Of a stretch of 64,000 bases of DNA, positions 36,426-46,018 are shown in pieces (within the stretch, counting starts at the first letter, position 1; the number at the start of each line of letters is the position of its first letter). The stretch is from contig JBCAML010000003.1 of the NCBI GenBank assembly GCA_038503075.1, forward strand, positions 558,001 to 622,000. Reading direction: 5' to 3'. The notes under the pieces were generated by a model. It was not told where the DNA came from, made no database searches, and saw only the letters and a program-made list of their open reading frames with translations. A program made the translations under genes and the position numbers. Origin of the DNA: Gyromitra esculenta (lineage: Eukaryota > Ascomycota > Pezizomycetes > Pezizales > Discinaceae).

Positions 36426-37697
36426 TTACACTAAAAACGTCCAACTACTCGGAAACACAAACTCTTCTTCAAAAATGCGCCTAACTTGTTCCAATACAAA
36501 CCGCTCCACTTTTCCCACATTTTTTAGTACTTGTTTCCCTTTCCCCTTTTCGCCGATCTCACTCTCAACCTTAATCTCCTTCAACAAACTCCCAGTCCTC
36601 GGTGCTCCTCCCCTCTCCCCATCTTCGGCCCCTCGCTCCGCCTCTGGATCTTCATCTAAGAAACAAAAGTGTGCTCGACGTCGGATATACGCCAGACAAG
36701 CCAGTCCATCGAATTTGCACCCTGTTACAACAAGTCTGACAGGAAGCGCGGCAAAAGCCGTAATCGGGTACTCGAGGAGCAGCTCTGCGGTGAGTTCAAG
36801 GCGCACGTCGCCGCTATAACGCACACGGGAAATAATTTGTGTGTCTTCGTCGCGTGGCTCCCTTAGGCGTGGTAGTATGCTAGCTGAAGACGTTCTTGGA
36901 GCAGTGGAGTCAAGGTCCTCGGATAGTTGAGTAGCAGGGGGGCCTCCAGGAGTGGGAGATGGTGGATCTGAGATATTTAGGCTATTGAGGTTTGGAGGAG
37001 CGTGGGAGTCGGAGTTGACAGTTGATGGCGGGGACGGAAATGATCCCGTCGATGTGGCTGACAGTGGTGGGAGTTCCTCACGACGCATTGTTGAGTGCGT
37101 CGGCGAAGTGAACGCGGAAAGTGTCGGCGTGTTGCTGCCTGGGTTGAAGCCTGAAGAGAGGGCAGAGTGGAAATAATGTAGGTTCGAAGAGCTTCCCGCA
37201 CGATTGAATAGTGGGGTCGATACCCCTGTTACGCCGACGCGCCCCGGGAATGTGTCTGGAATACCTGGAGAGAACGCTCCACGAAAGGCCGCAATCCCGC
37301 CAGCACGGCTGCCGTCAAGTGAGTATGGTGGAGGTGGTTGTAGACTTGGCGTACTGGGGGCGCTGCCTGAACCTTCGTTTCTTCGTTCTCTTCGTCGCCG
37401 TTCTCGCTCTAGCTTCAGGAGATATGCTTGGTTGTATTCGCCGCCTTCGGAGTCAGACTCCTCTGCATAGTCGTCATCATCTTCTTCGTAGAACTCAGGG
37501 TATGGGTCGCAGATCTCTTTAATCTCGATTTCGGGCGGGATTGAGCCGAAGGTGAAAGAGTGTACGTGCACCGACTTGATGAATTTTGGAAAGGGGATGG
37601 TTTGGAATTTACTGTGTACGAAATCGCGAACTCGAGCAGCGTAGCGCTCACCATCAGGGCCTGAGGTGAAGGTTTCCCAGTTGAGGTCTATGGACAT
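36426..37697 (-). CDS. MDM12: MDM12, ERMES subunit with SMP lipid-transfer domain
   Basis: A single-exon gene of 423 residues. MDM12 joins Mmm1, Mdm34 and Mdm10 in the ER-mitochondria encounter structure and transfers phospholipid through its SMP fold. The start MSIDLNWETFTSG is characteristic, followed by VHSKFQTIPFPKFIKSVHVH and FGSIPPEIEIKEICDPYPEFYEED. As in filamentous ascomycetes, the SMP fold is interrupted by a long disordered insert (acidic about 70-90, then Ser/Pro/Gly-rich to about 280). It resumes at DTQIISRVRYSGDVRLELTAELLLEYP and ends with EIGEKGKGKQVLKNVGKVERFVLEQVRRIFEEEFVFPSSWTFLV in sequence. The gene is divergent from the secreted protein at 38407. Confidence 0.95.
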   Translation of the reverse strand: MSIDLNWETFTSGPDGERYAARVRDFVHSKFQTIPFPKFIKSVHVHSFTFGSIPPEIEIKEICDPYPEFYEEDDDDYAEESDSEGGEYNQAYLLKLERERRRRERRNEGSGSAPSTPSLQPPPPYSLDGSRAGGIAAFRGAFSPGIPDTFPGRVGVTGVSTPLFNRAGSSSNLHYFHSALSSGFNPGSNTPTLSAFTSPTHSTMRREELPPLSATSTGSFPSPPSTVNSDSHAPPNLNSLNISDPPSPTPGGPPATQLSEDLDSTAPRTSSASILPRLREPRDEDTQIISRVRYSGDVRLELTAELLLEYPITAFAALPVRLVVTGCKFDGLACLAYIRRRAHFCFLDEDPEAERGAEDGERGGAPRTGSLLKEIKVESEIGEKGKGKQVLKNVGKVERFVLEQVRRIFEEEFVFPSSWTFLV

Positions 37698-38406
37698 GGT
37701 GGATAACGCAAACTATCCCAATTAAGCTCAGAAAATTTCCACAGATATCGTATTGAGGATAACCGCGCTGCAATCAAAGACGGAAGATAACTGTAACCGT
37801 TCTTGTCGTTCTTGTAGTCGTGTCTAAAGGCGGAGTTGAGACTCGAGACGTGGAGGTGCAGACCGTCATGCAGTCTGGTTCGCAATGCTTGGCTGTTTAG
37901 CACGTGAAGAAATGTTTCTGCACAGTTTATCACTCGATGCACAGGCCACATTCGCTGTTGGCAATGTTTTCTGCCAGTAACTCAACTAAGGAACTGATAG
38001 TCGGCATATTCTCGACTTCTTACTAATATGTCCCCATTAAAACTCCTTTGTAGGTTTGTATCATTGAAGCTGGGATGGAACTTGCAGGGGTGAACCTACG
38101 TCACATACAACTACCCCAACCTATTACCACACCAACAATTACAGCGAAAACCACTATCATACCATTGAAGCTCCTAGTAGCCATATAAGCTAATTCTTTC
38201 TTCTACTATATTACATGTACTTTTTCAAAATCTTTGTTCTACGTTTGCGAGAGTAATTACTGTTTGCGGATTTTCAGCTTCCGCATCCGGCATCGCGATG
38301 TTTCGTGAGCTACATCTGTAGAGGTAATAAATACCTAGCTACTACCCATAATAACTCGACTTCTTAGCTTGAAGCTCTAGTATATCCATCCCACACTCTA
38401 AACACG
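37698..38406. other. Intergenic region between divergent genes
   Basis: Upstream DNA of both MDM12 and the small secreted protein. TACATGTA occurs at 38212, about 195 bp before the secreted-protein ATG. No other gene seen. Confidence 0.5.
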
Positions 38407-39125
38407 ATGCAATTCCTCTCCACCATTTTGTTTCTCCAGGCCATAGTCCTCCCCATCCTAGCCTACCCAACCAACGATATCCAGCTCTCCAACACTACCT
38501 GCATCCCAAATGGCGAACCCTGCAAGAAGCTCCTAAGAGTAAGCCTCTCAATACCTGCAATCTGAATCCTCTAACAAAAAGTTAGTTCGGCGACCTCCAC
38601 ACCAACTCCAGCGCAGGCTTCACTCAAATCGGCACTCCAGACACTCCGCTGATCTATAAAGGCTTCCACTTTCATCAGTACTCACAATGGTTCCTCCTCT
38701 CTTGCAGCTGCTTCCCTCACTCCAATCCCTACTTTAAAGCCTGTGCGCTAGGCTCGTCTAAAGCTTTGTGGTCCCCAAACAACACCGGCAATTCCAGTCA
38801 TGCTGTCGCTAGATTCAGGGGTGGGCCTGAGCTAGTGTTTGATCTTGACTCCTTTTGGATCACTCCTGTCGCCTTTCAGGAGCGAGAGGCGCTGTTGACG
38901 GTTACGGGGAAATATGCCCCGGGCAGTTCGTGGTCGAATAAAAGGGGGCCGAGTCATGAACAAGTAGTTGTCACGGATAAGATAGTTCATGTGAAGGGGT
39001 TAAGAGGGAAAGGGTTTGTGGAGTTGAGTGAGGTGGAAATCCATGTGTGGGATGGGAGTGTTGGAGTTGTGTTTGTGGTTGATGAGTTTGCGGTGAGAGT
39101 TTATAAGACGAGTTGTGATAGTTAG
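38407..39125 (+). CDS. Small secreted orphan protein
   Basis: Two exons (38407-38538, 38586-39125; 47-nt intron, donor GTAAGC) encode 223 residues. A signal peptide occupies about residues 1-19 (MQFLSTILFLQAIVLPILA). The early mature part carries NTTCIPNGEPCKK and, after the intron, a CSCFPHSNPYFKACA cluster, so disulphides are likely; N-glycosylation sequons are present (NTT, NNTGNSS). The C-terminal 110 residues are predicted mostly beta (ELVFDLDSFWITPV, EQVVVTDKIVHVKGL, VEIHVWDGSVGVVFVVDEF) and end in TSCDS. I recognise no family. Size, secretion signal and Cys content would fit an effector or a surface protein, but that is inference. It lies next to a MITE and a lectin-like gene. Confidence 0.7.
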
Positions 39126-39404
39126 GTTGGGTTGATGGGTTGATGCAAGGTTTAATGTTATTTCTCCACTATATTTCCTTCGTAATAAATTGGTTGGAGT
39201 CTACAACCATACTATCAATGTATTCGGTAAACCGCGTTCTCCCTTTCGTCAGCAATAAGTTGAAATTACAATCACACTTGGGACAAGATTAATTATTCTC
39301 ACTCAATTCTCTCTGATGACGTGCAAACCAGACAAAGATATAAAACCGTCCGCAGCCCTTGCATCAATCGAAAATTCACTAGAATCCTAGGCTGAAAATC
39401 ACTA
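39126..39404. other. 3' flank of secreted-protein gene
   Basis: Non-coding, leading into the MITE at 39405. Confidence 0.5.
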
Positions 39405-39578
39405 TAGTACAATCGCCCTATAAGAATACGGTTGGTTCCGAAAATCATATTCTTATAAAAGAGTTATTCTTATATGAAAAGCAAGCCACACTCAAATTTA
39501 CCCCTGTCAGGACTGGATTCAGCATTCTTATAAGGCGAGTATTCTTATATTTAGTATTCTTATAGGGCGATTGTACTG
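39405..39578. mobile_element. 174-bp MITE with TA-flanked terminal inverted repeats
   Basis: The ends form a near-perfect inverted repeat of about 25 bp: AGTACAATCGCCCTATAAGA on the left, and the complement TCTTATAGGGCGATTGTACT on the right, with TA on both outer sides (39403-39404 and 39579-39580). Inside, TATTCTTATA-type motifs recur about five times. There is no coding capacity. A TA duplication and this type of end point to a Tc1/mariner-superfamily (pogo/Fot-like) non-autonomous element. Confidence 0.85.
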
Positions 39579-39739
39579 TAGTACATTCTTACCCCAAGAT
39601 TCCGAAAATAAATAAATAATAAATTCCTCATTACACAAAAAATATCAATCGCAAACAATCATCCACAAAGCCACTGCACCTCCGATATACAGCAATTCTC
39701 TATCAATCCAAAACTAAAAAACCCCCCTTCACTTATTAC

Positions 39740-40750
39740 TCACAAGCTAAATTCGCTAAGGTCCCACATGCCTTCCCCATCTAGAACCAGCTCACCCAGT
39801 CCATTTTTACCAGTGAATATCATCCGAGCACTGTCTTGTTGCCAGTTCACAGCCACTATAGAGCCACCACTATTGTCTCCTTCTACTAGATTCCTCGGAT
39901 CATGATTCCAACTTGAGCCTTCAACATAAAGCAATTTCCTCACAATACCTCTCTCTCCGGCGAAGTATACTCCGACCATATCGAGGCCCTGGTACTCGCC
40001 CCCCGTATTCACAATCGTAGCTACAATACTAGTCCCCAATGGAGTCGCCGTCGATTTGTAGATGTTGTAGGTCCCGTCCCATCCAGCTAAGCCCTTCTCA
40101 AAAATCGCATGGTCTGTCGCCTGACTGAAAAGGCGAAGCTGATCCGTGCCTTTCCAGGTAAAATACATTGCTCCAAGACCCGCTCCCTTAGCCGTTTTCA
40201 AATTCAACTTGTCCGCTCCAAACCGGGTCCACTCTTGATTTTGTACTGTATACACAAGCTCCTGCACGTAGTCACCCGAATCCTGGAAGTACACCAGAAC
40301 TTCCTTGTGCCCCCTTCCTACTGTGGCACCCAACTTACTATGCTCACCAGTGGCATACCCTTTAGCCTCGAGGAACCCTTTAGTCCATTTATCACCAGCG
40401 TAGACGGCATCGCAGATAATATTATCGGAGTTGAGGTAAAATAGCTGGATCTCACGAGCTCCGCCGAGAGTAAGCCACGTGGCTTGTGCTAATGGACTAT
40501 TGGGTTTCGCAATGACCGGGGGATCCCCGATCGCGGAAGAGTAGGTGGACCAACCAGAGCTTGAATCCCAGAATCGCTCTCGTATTTCTCCGCTGTCTGT
40601 CTGGTAAAAAAGCCGAAGATTCAAGTGGTTTTCGTTCGTCCTAGAGCGCCACGACGTAAGAGCAAGGCCGGTGCCTTTTCTAGCTCTTGGTAAAGTTAAA
40701 GATGGGATCATAGCCGAGGGCGAGTCTCTGCTCGATAATTTCACTGGCAT
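39740..40750 (-). CDS. Fucose-specific-lectin-like six-bladed beta-propeller protein
   Basis: The frame from the ATG at 40750 gives 336 residues containing six similar units of about 50 residues, as in the fungal fucose-specific lectin (AAL) family, which binds fucosylated glycans between blades. Unit starts are seen in NLRLFYQTDSGEIRERFW, REIQLFYLNSDNIICDA, KEVLVYFQDSGDYVQEL, QLRLFSQATDHAIFEKG, DMVGVYFAGERGIVRKL and SARMIFTGKNGLGELVL, most followed by a W at the blade end. The frame stays open upstream to 40857 and encodes a hydrophobic stretch (FFIVLALLILT) just after a possible acceptor CTAAG. The real protein may therefore have an N-terminal membrane anchor from an upstream exon, as many such ascomycete propeller proteins do; I could not fix that exon. 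Confidence 0.75.
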   Translation of the reverse strand: MPVKLSSRDSPSAMIPSLTLPRARKGTGLALTSWRSRTNENHLNLRLFYQTDSGEIRERFWDSSSGWSTYSSAIGDPPVIAKPNSPLAQATWLTLGGAREIQLFYLNSDNIICDAVYAGDKWTKGFLEAKGYATGEHSKLGATVGRGHKEVLVYFQDSGDYVQELVYTVQNQEWTRFGADKLNLKTAKGAGLGAMYFTWKGTDQLRLFSQATDHAIFEKGLAGWDGTYNIYKSTATPLGTSIVATIVNTGGEYQGLDMVGVYFAGERGIVRKLLYVEGSSWNHDPRNLVEGDNSGGSIVAVNWQQDSARMIFTGKNGLGELVLDGEGMWDLSEFSL

Positions 40751-41783
40751 GCCGACTCCGAGGGTATCCAGCGTGTAGATATATATGTGACTCCTGATGG
40801 TAGCAGATTTGGTAAGGATTAACAGAGCGAGGACGATGAAGAATATTTCTCTGATGCCTTAGCACGGATTCGAAGACAATAGCAAGCGCTACGATAGAGA
40901 TTACGATACACGGGGCGCGTTGGTGTATATCATAAATCGTCTTCGGCCAAACAGACTTTTTGCTACTGCACAGATAACTCCCTTGTAAAATCTTCGCTAC
41001 AGTCGAAGCTAGGACCCGGTAGACTCCACTCAAACTTATTAACATGATAAATTCCATCTATGCGTATTAGCTATACATACCTGGAGCGTGGCAGTTGCGG
41101 GCTATATCCAAGTGCAGTAGTGCAGGATTTGAGGGGGTTGCGATCGCGAGGTCTAATCAAAAATTAGCAAAAGCAGCGGCCTGAAATTATTCCCCGCGCA
41201 ATCCCGCGCAGAAAGACCGTAAACAAGGTCTTACTTAGCAAATATAAGTATATCCACTCGGAAGTTTTGTCTCTTCGCTGAAAGAGTGGCGTCGGTAAGA
41301 TGAACACTCAAGAATGCAGCCCATTACGGTTACCTGTATATTCAAACATACCAAAACTACCCATAGGCATAATACACTGGACTTCAGTACTTTATTCCCT
41401 TCATAGTAGTAGTGGTTAGTAATGGTCTGGTAAACTTATCAATAGGCCGCAAAATCTCAGTCATCTTTTTCTAACGTGTAGGTCTCGAATAGTGTAGCAA
41501 GCCCAGGTTTTATTACTAAAGTCAAAATCCACTTAACTCTAAATTGTTTTCTCCATACGAGTGACATCTCATGTCCAATCTTTGGGAGAATCTCGAGACA
41601 AGTAGAAACCATGATATACTACAAACACGATCTATCAATTTTATTAAGGGTCATTACAAGTACTCCAGCGCTTTCATTATGATCCCATATATCTACCTAA
41701 AAATTATAATAGAACTGTCAAACGCCATGCCATAAAACTATATCTAAGCCCTTAAACACCGAACCAGCAACTTTAAAACCCCA
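40751..41783. other. Region upstream of lectin-like gene, possibly with its 5' exon
   Basis: The part up to 40857 is in-frame with the lectin-like gene. Between about 40900 and 41110 there are minus-strand GTATGT and AG sites that could bound a 5' exon, but no model is convincing. The remainder, up to the stop of the next gene, is non-coding. Confidence 0.4.
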
Positions 41784-43314
41784 TCACCGATCCCTCGAAA
41801 ACGCCAAACCACCTAACCCCACCTCTCCGTCTCCGCCCCAGCCTACCAACGCCACTCCTTTCTCCTCCATCCTAATAACTTTCACCACCTCCGACCAGCT
41901 CTCATACCTCTCAAACCCTTTCAGCCCTTCAATCAACGGCTCGCAATCAACTCTACAATCATGTCTCTTATTCACCGTAACAACCCTCCCCAGCGCCTTC
42001 TTAAACAGCTGCTCCGCGTCAGAAGTATGCATATTCTTCCAATCAAAAATAACACTACTCGAAAACGCCTTCGCGACGAGTATCTTATGGGTTCGTGTGG
42101 CGGTGTCGAGGGTGATGATGAATAGATGGTACATTTTCGAACGAGACTCGATCGCGCCGAAACCCAGTGTACATTTACGGTCGAAGCGTTCTCGCTCGCC
42201 TGGCCCAAATCGTAGCGGACGCTTGGGGTTGATGAAGGCGGAGTAAGGGTACGTAAAATTAGGTGGGATATCAGCGTAGGATTTCAAGACAGTTTTGAGG
42301 TGAGCTGACGCGATGCGGGAGAGGTCTATGGTAGTGACGAGGGGTGTGTGGAGATTATAGGTTTCACTACCAGTGTCTTCGTCGGGTTCGCTGGCCTTGC
42401 CATCTTCGCCATTGTTGTCACTTGCTAGCAGCAATGTTTCTGGCGCAGTGGTCCAAAAGATATTGTTTTTAGAATCAAATTGTTTCTGTCCTCCAAACGG
42501 TTCGTACAGAATCAGCTTGCTGGGAAATAACAACCGCACGCCAACCCCCTCCAGCGTCCCTGGTAGACCAGCAAAACACGCCCCTATTGGAATCGACGCA
42601 TTTCGTTCTCCTTCTTCGTAATCCACGACTACGCTCTGCCTTCCATAGCGGAATTCGAGCTTCTGCCGAACAGAGTGGTCAATCCCTGGAGGGCCTAACA
42701 TCCCATCCACCGTGAAATCCCATACGAGCACCTGGGCTAGCTTATCATGGTCGATATCCCAGGCTGTGAATGCTGCGGATATGGAGTAGTCAAAGAGGCG
42801 GAGAGAGCCAGCATAGTAGTCTGTGAAGTCGACTTCACTGATTGAATTGGAGCCGATATCGAGTGACCAATAAGACACACACCCATTTTTGAGTTTATCC
42901 TCAGTGTGGTTGCTGCTAGAGGCGAAGATGCTAAGTGGCCGGCGAATGGTGAGGAGGTGATACGGGAAGGTAGGCTTTTCACCAAGGATCTATGCCCCCC
43001 AATTAGACTGGATATAGAGAGAGGAAGGGAGGGGGGCTTAGACTTACGATGTAGTCTCGGAGTTCCTGCTGTCCATTCAATAAATCGAGCCTTACAGTCT
43101 TCAATACTCTCTTGGTAGACTTCCCCCAGAATGCCTTTTCGTTTCTATCAAGTGCCTCGCAGGATGTTTCCGCGGGCCTGTAGAAACGCGGATCCCAACA
43201 GAGATTGCCACCCCGCAATTCGCGCTGAAGCCGACGAAAGGCTTTGCTATCTGACCATGCCTTTCGAGGACGGTGATTGGTCACGGTGGATTCTGAGTCG
43301 ACGTCATCGTCCAT
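41784..43314 (-). CDS. Unrecognised 490-residue protein
   Basis: Two exons (43314-43048 and 42989-41784; 58-nt intron with donor GTAAGT and acceptor CATAG, phase 0) give 490 residues. The N-terminus is charged (MDDDVDSESTVTNHRPRKAW). A region around residues 90-120 (FPYHLLTIRRPLSIFASSSN) and the following hydrophobic and beta-rich blocks (YWSLDIGSNSISEVDF, LAQVLVWDFTVDG) look like the body of a globular intracellular protein. An acidic linker (NNGEDGKASEPDEDTGSE) falls near residue 270. There is no signal peptide and no Cys motif. I see no domain I can name, so the function is unknown. A long AT/GC-mixed gap lies upstream. Confidence 0.7.
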
Positions 43315-46018
43315 GGAGGTTGTGGATTAGAGCTATGGGAGAGGGTGTGAGCTACGAGGTGGGCACGAATAGACTATCGACTGACGCGGAGCAGATTGAT
43401 TCGGTGGGTAGTGCTGGATAGAGTGTATAGGTGGCTCGTGGGGATTTCGTGGGGATTCCGTAAGGACTGTATGGACCTGTTGTCTCGTCGCCGCTGTCTA
43501 TCGTGAAGTTTCAAGTCGCGTCGCGAGAACCACCTGTCGTGAAGATCATGACGCTGTGGCGGTACCACGTATCACGCCTCGATATTTTCGCCACTTCGCA
43601 TGAGCAGAAGTCAATGATCTCGACTGCATAAAATGTTTTTGTAGCCCCCTCTCCTCCCCTGCAAGCAATCGGCTGCCTTCAGAAACTGTTTTCTCGATCC
43701 AGATACAGCCGCTTATGCAAAACAATTACTGCTGCATCTATCTGCCACGCGTACAGCACACACAGAAAAGTCCACAGCGAAGCACTGAATCGATTTCAGA
43801 GTAGGGGAGACATCCAGTAACACAAAAGATTAATGAAATCTAACAAAAACCCAAACTCGCTCCAACATGCAGTATCACCTGCAAAAAACCAAAAGTCAAG
43901 AAAATCTCTAGATCGCGTGTAACACAAGCAAATTTCTCTCTCGCCTTCTATTCAGTAGATCCGTGGGGGGAGAAAAATTAACTACGAGCTAGAGGAAGTA
44001 GGCATCCCGTCAATGCTGTTCTGCCCTGTTCCATTCGGGAGGTTGCAGCCGCTATCATGCTTATGTAGCCGATATGCCGCGAACTAACGGGTCGCTACTG
44101 TGCCCCGAAAACAAAACAAAACAATCCACTCCCCGGAGCAACGTAGATAGATAGACAGACAGATAGATGCTGTGAGATAAGGGGTTTTGGGGTATCTCGT
44201 ATCACGTATAGCTCTGTTGATAGAGGACTATCTAGAGAGGGACAGTCTTGGGAACAACGATAGAGGGGATGAAAAGGGGGTTCGTGCGGTAGAGGTTTTC
44301 GGTCGAGGTATTAGAGTTATATGTAATTAGGTAGGCCCAGGGGAGTGTAAGGCAACCCATAAGAGGCATTTCGTCTCGTGTATATGTCAATGCTCGATTA
44401 CATTCCCCACAAGCCATGAACCAGAGGTTTAACGACTCGGTGACTTGCAGAGACAAAACACCTGGGGACTGAACGTAATACAGGCGAGGGTGGGGAAAAG
44501 CTGTCCCACGAGCTAGCCAGCAAACAATTATCGCTTCCGCCGTGTTTTCGTCGCGACCTCTCCCTGGGCAGGGAACAGCGCCGAGCGAGTGCTCTTTCGT
44601 GACGACATAAGGGGGGTCTGTGCTTCATATGGTCTCCTGATCGCCGGCGCCACACTCTATCCCGATGATCATCTCATTCGGTAGGCCAAATCAACAGCGT
44701 GGAGAAGTCAGGCATGCCTCGACTCAAGTGCTCTGCTCAATGTACATACATGTTAATATAGAGTACTGCGTGTGCTTGAAGCGCCGCATGTACACACAAG
44801 TTACTTTCCTCGCTTGAACGGCACTTGGCGAAAAGGCTGCCTACTGGGCGACTATGGGCTCACTTGCAAGCTAGTCCGTGGCTGTTGTTTATGCGTATAG
44901 GTCCGTCCATAATTGACAACAAAGCAGCCGGAGGATCTCTTCGCTGGTTAGCAGGTACATGCTCTAGACTTATGTCGAGTGCCTACATGTACTCTGCTCG
45001 TGTGCTCCAGGCACTTCTTCCGGAATAACTACACGAGGAATAGTCTCGTGACCCAGTACAGCCAAGACCGTGGGGCTGTCGGGATGTGATTGGCTGATTC
45101 TCGCCGTCTCGGACTCGAAGTGATCCAGGACCCGAAGCCTGCAGGCCGTTGGCTAGTTCCAGGAACAGCCCTCCCGTGCATTCTGGTGTAAACCGAGAAT
45201 GGCTAGTTTCCAGACGCACATCCAGGAACCATTCTGTCTGACAGGGCGTGGAGGTGTTGTTGTTCACCGTAGGCCACGTTTTTGGTGGTGTGGCAGCCAG
45301 GCAAGGCGAGGCAGCCAGCGGCACACCGGACCACCCCGCCCTATCACATCCTGCCAGAATATATCTCTATTATGGGCATAGGAGAATAAATACACCAGAC
45401 AATGAAAGTCGTACGAAACATCTAGACAAAGACTGGATCATACATAGATCGTTCTTCCGATGGTGTGGTTCTCCCTCCCTCCTGTGCACCATTTGCATCA
45501 CACATCGTGCAGCTCCCTCCCAGCGAACCCCCGATGTAGCGAGTTCACTGCCTTGTCTGCATCACCTCTGCATGTGCCTGAGAAAAGGATGGGAGAAAAG
45601 AGCCTATCATAAACTGCATCACTTAGCAAACTTGGATCCATCCAGTTATTGTATCTAAACCTCTTTTTGCCCCTTCCCCCTCCTCGACAAGTGGTTTTTA
45701 TTGACGGGGTTCCTCCCGTTCATGCTTTATCTTGGAAGATTCTTTTTCTTTCTTCTCTCCCTCTTCCCATAGCCCGCTTTGCTGTGTTGTATTACTCCTG
45801 GCCTTTCAATATTTTCCCATCCCCTTGCTAGGCGGTTATCTACAATACACCCGGAGCCAAAGACAGGAAAGACGTCACCCAATGCAGTACTGAGCAATTC
45901 AATTGACACAAACATACTATCTGCAAGCTTTTTTTTCCTTCCCGGGACGCATACCCACCCACACCCCAAAAACATAAACACGCCCCTTAGCCCACGTCCG
46001 GGGGGACGCGTTTATTCA
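43315..46018. other. 2.7-kb intergenic region
   Basis: Upstream DNA shared by the 490-residue protein gene and the coiled-coil gene. It holds a GATA/GACA microsatellite at about 44146-44169 and TACATGTA at 44984. Pyrimidine-rich stretches occur between 45640 and 45980, probably the promoter/5' UTR of the coiled-coil gene. Several open frames of 60-140 codons occur but show no protein-like composition. Confidence 0.45.
44146..44169. repeat. GATA/GACA microsatellite
   Basis: Short run of TAGA/CAGA tetranucleotides. Confidence 0.85.

Noticed and set aside
44983..45658. Overlapping open frames of 60-140 codons in both directions
   Set aside because: Composition is not protein-like, frames have no splice partners, and they lie in the likely upstream region of the coiled-coil gene.
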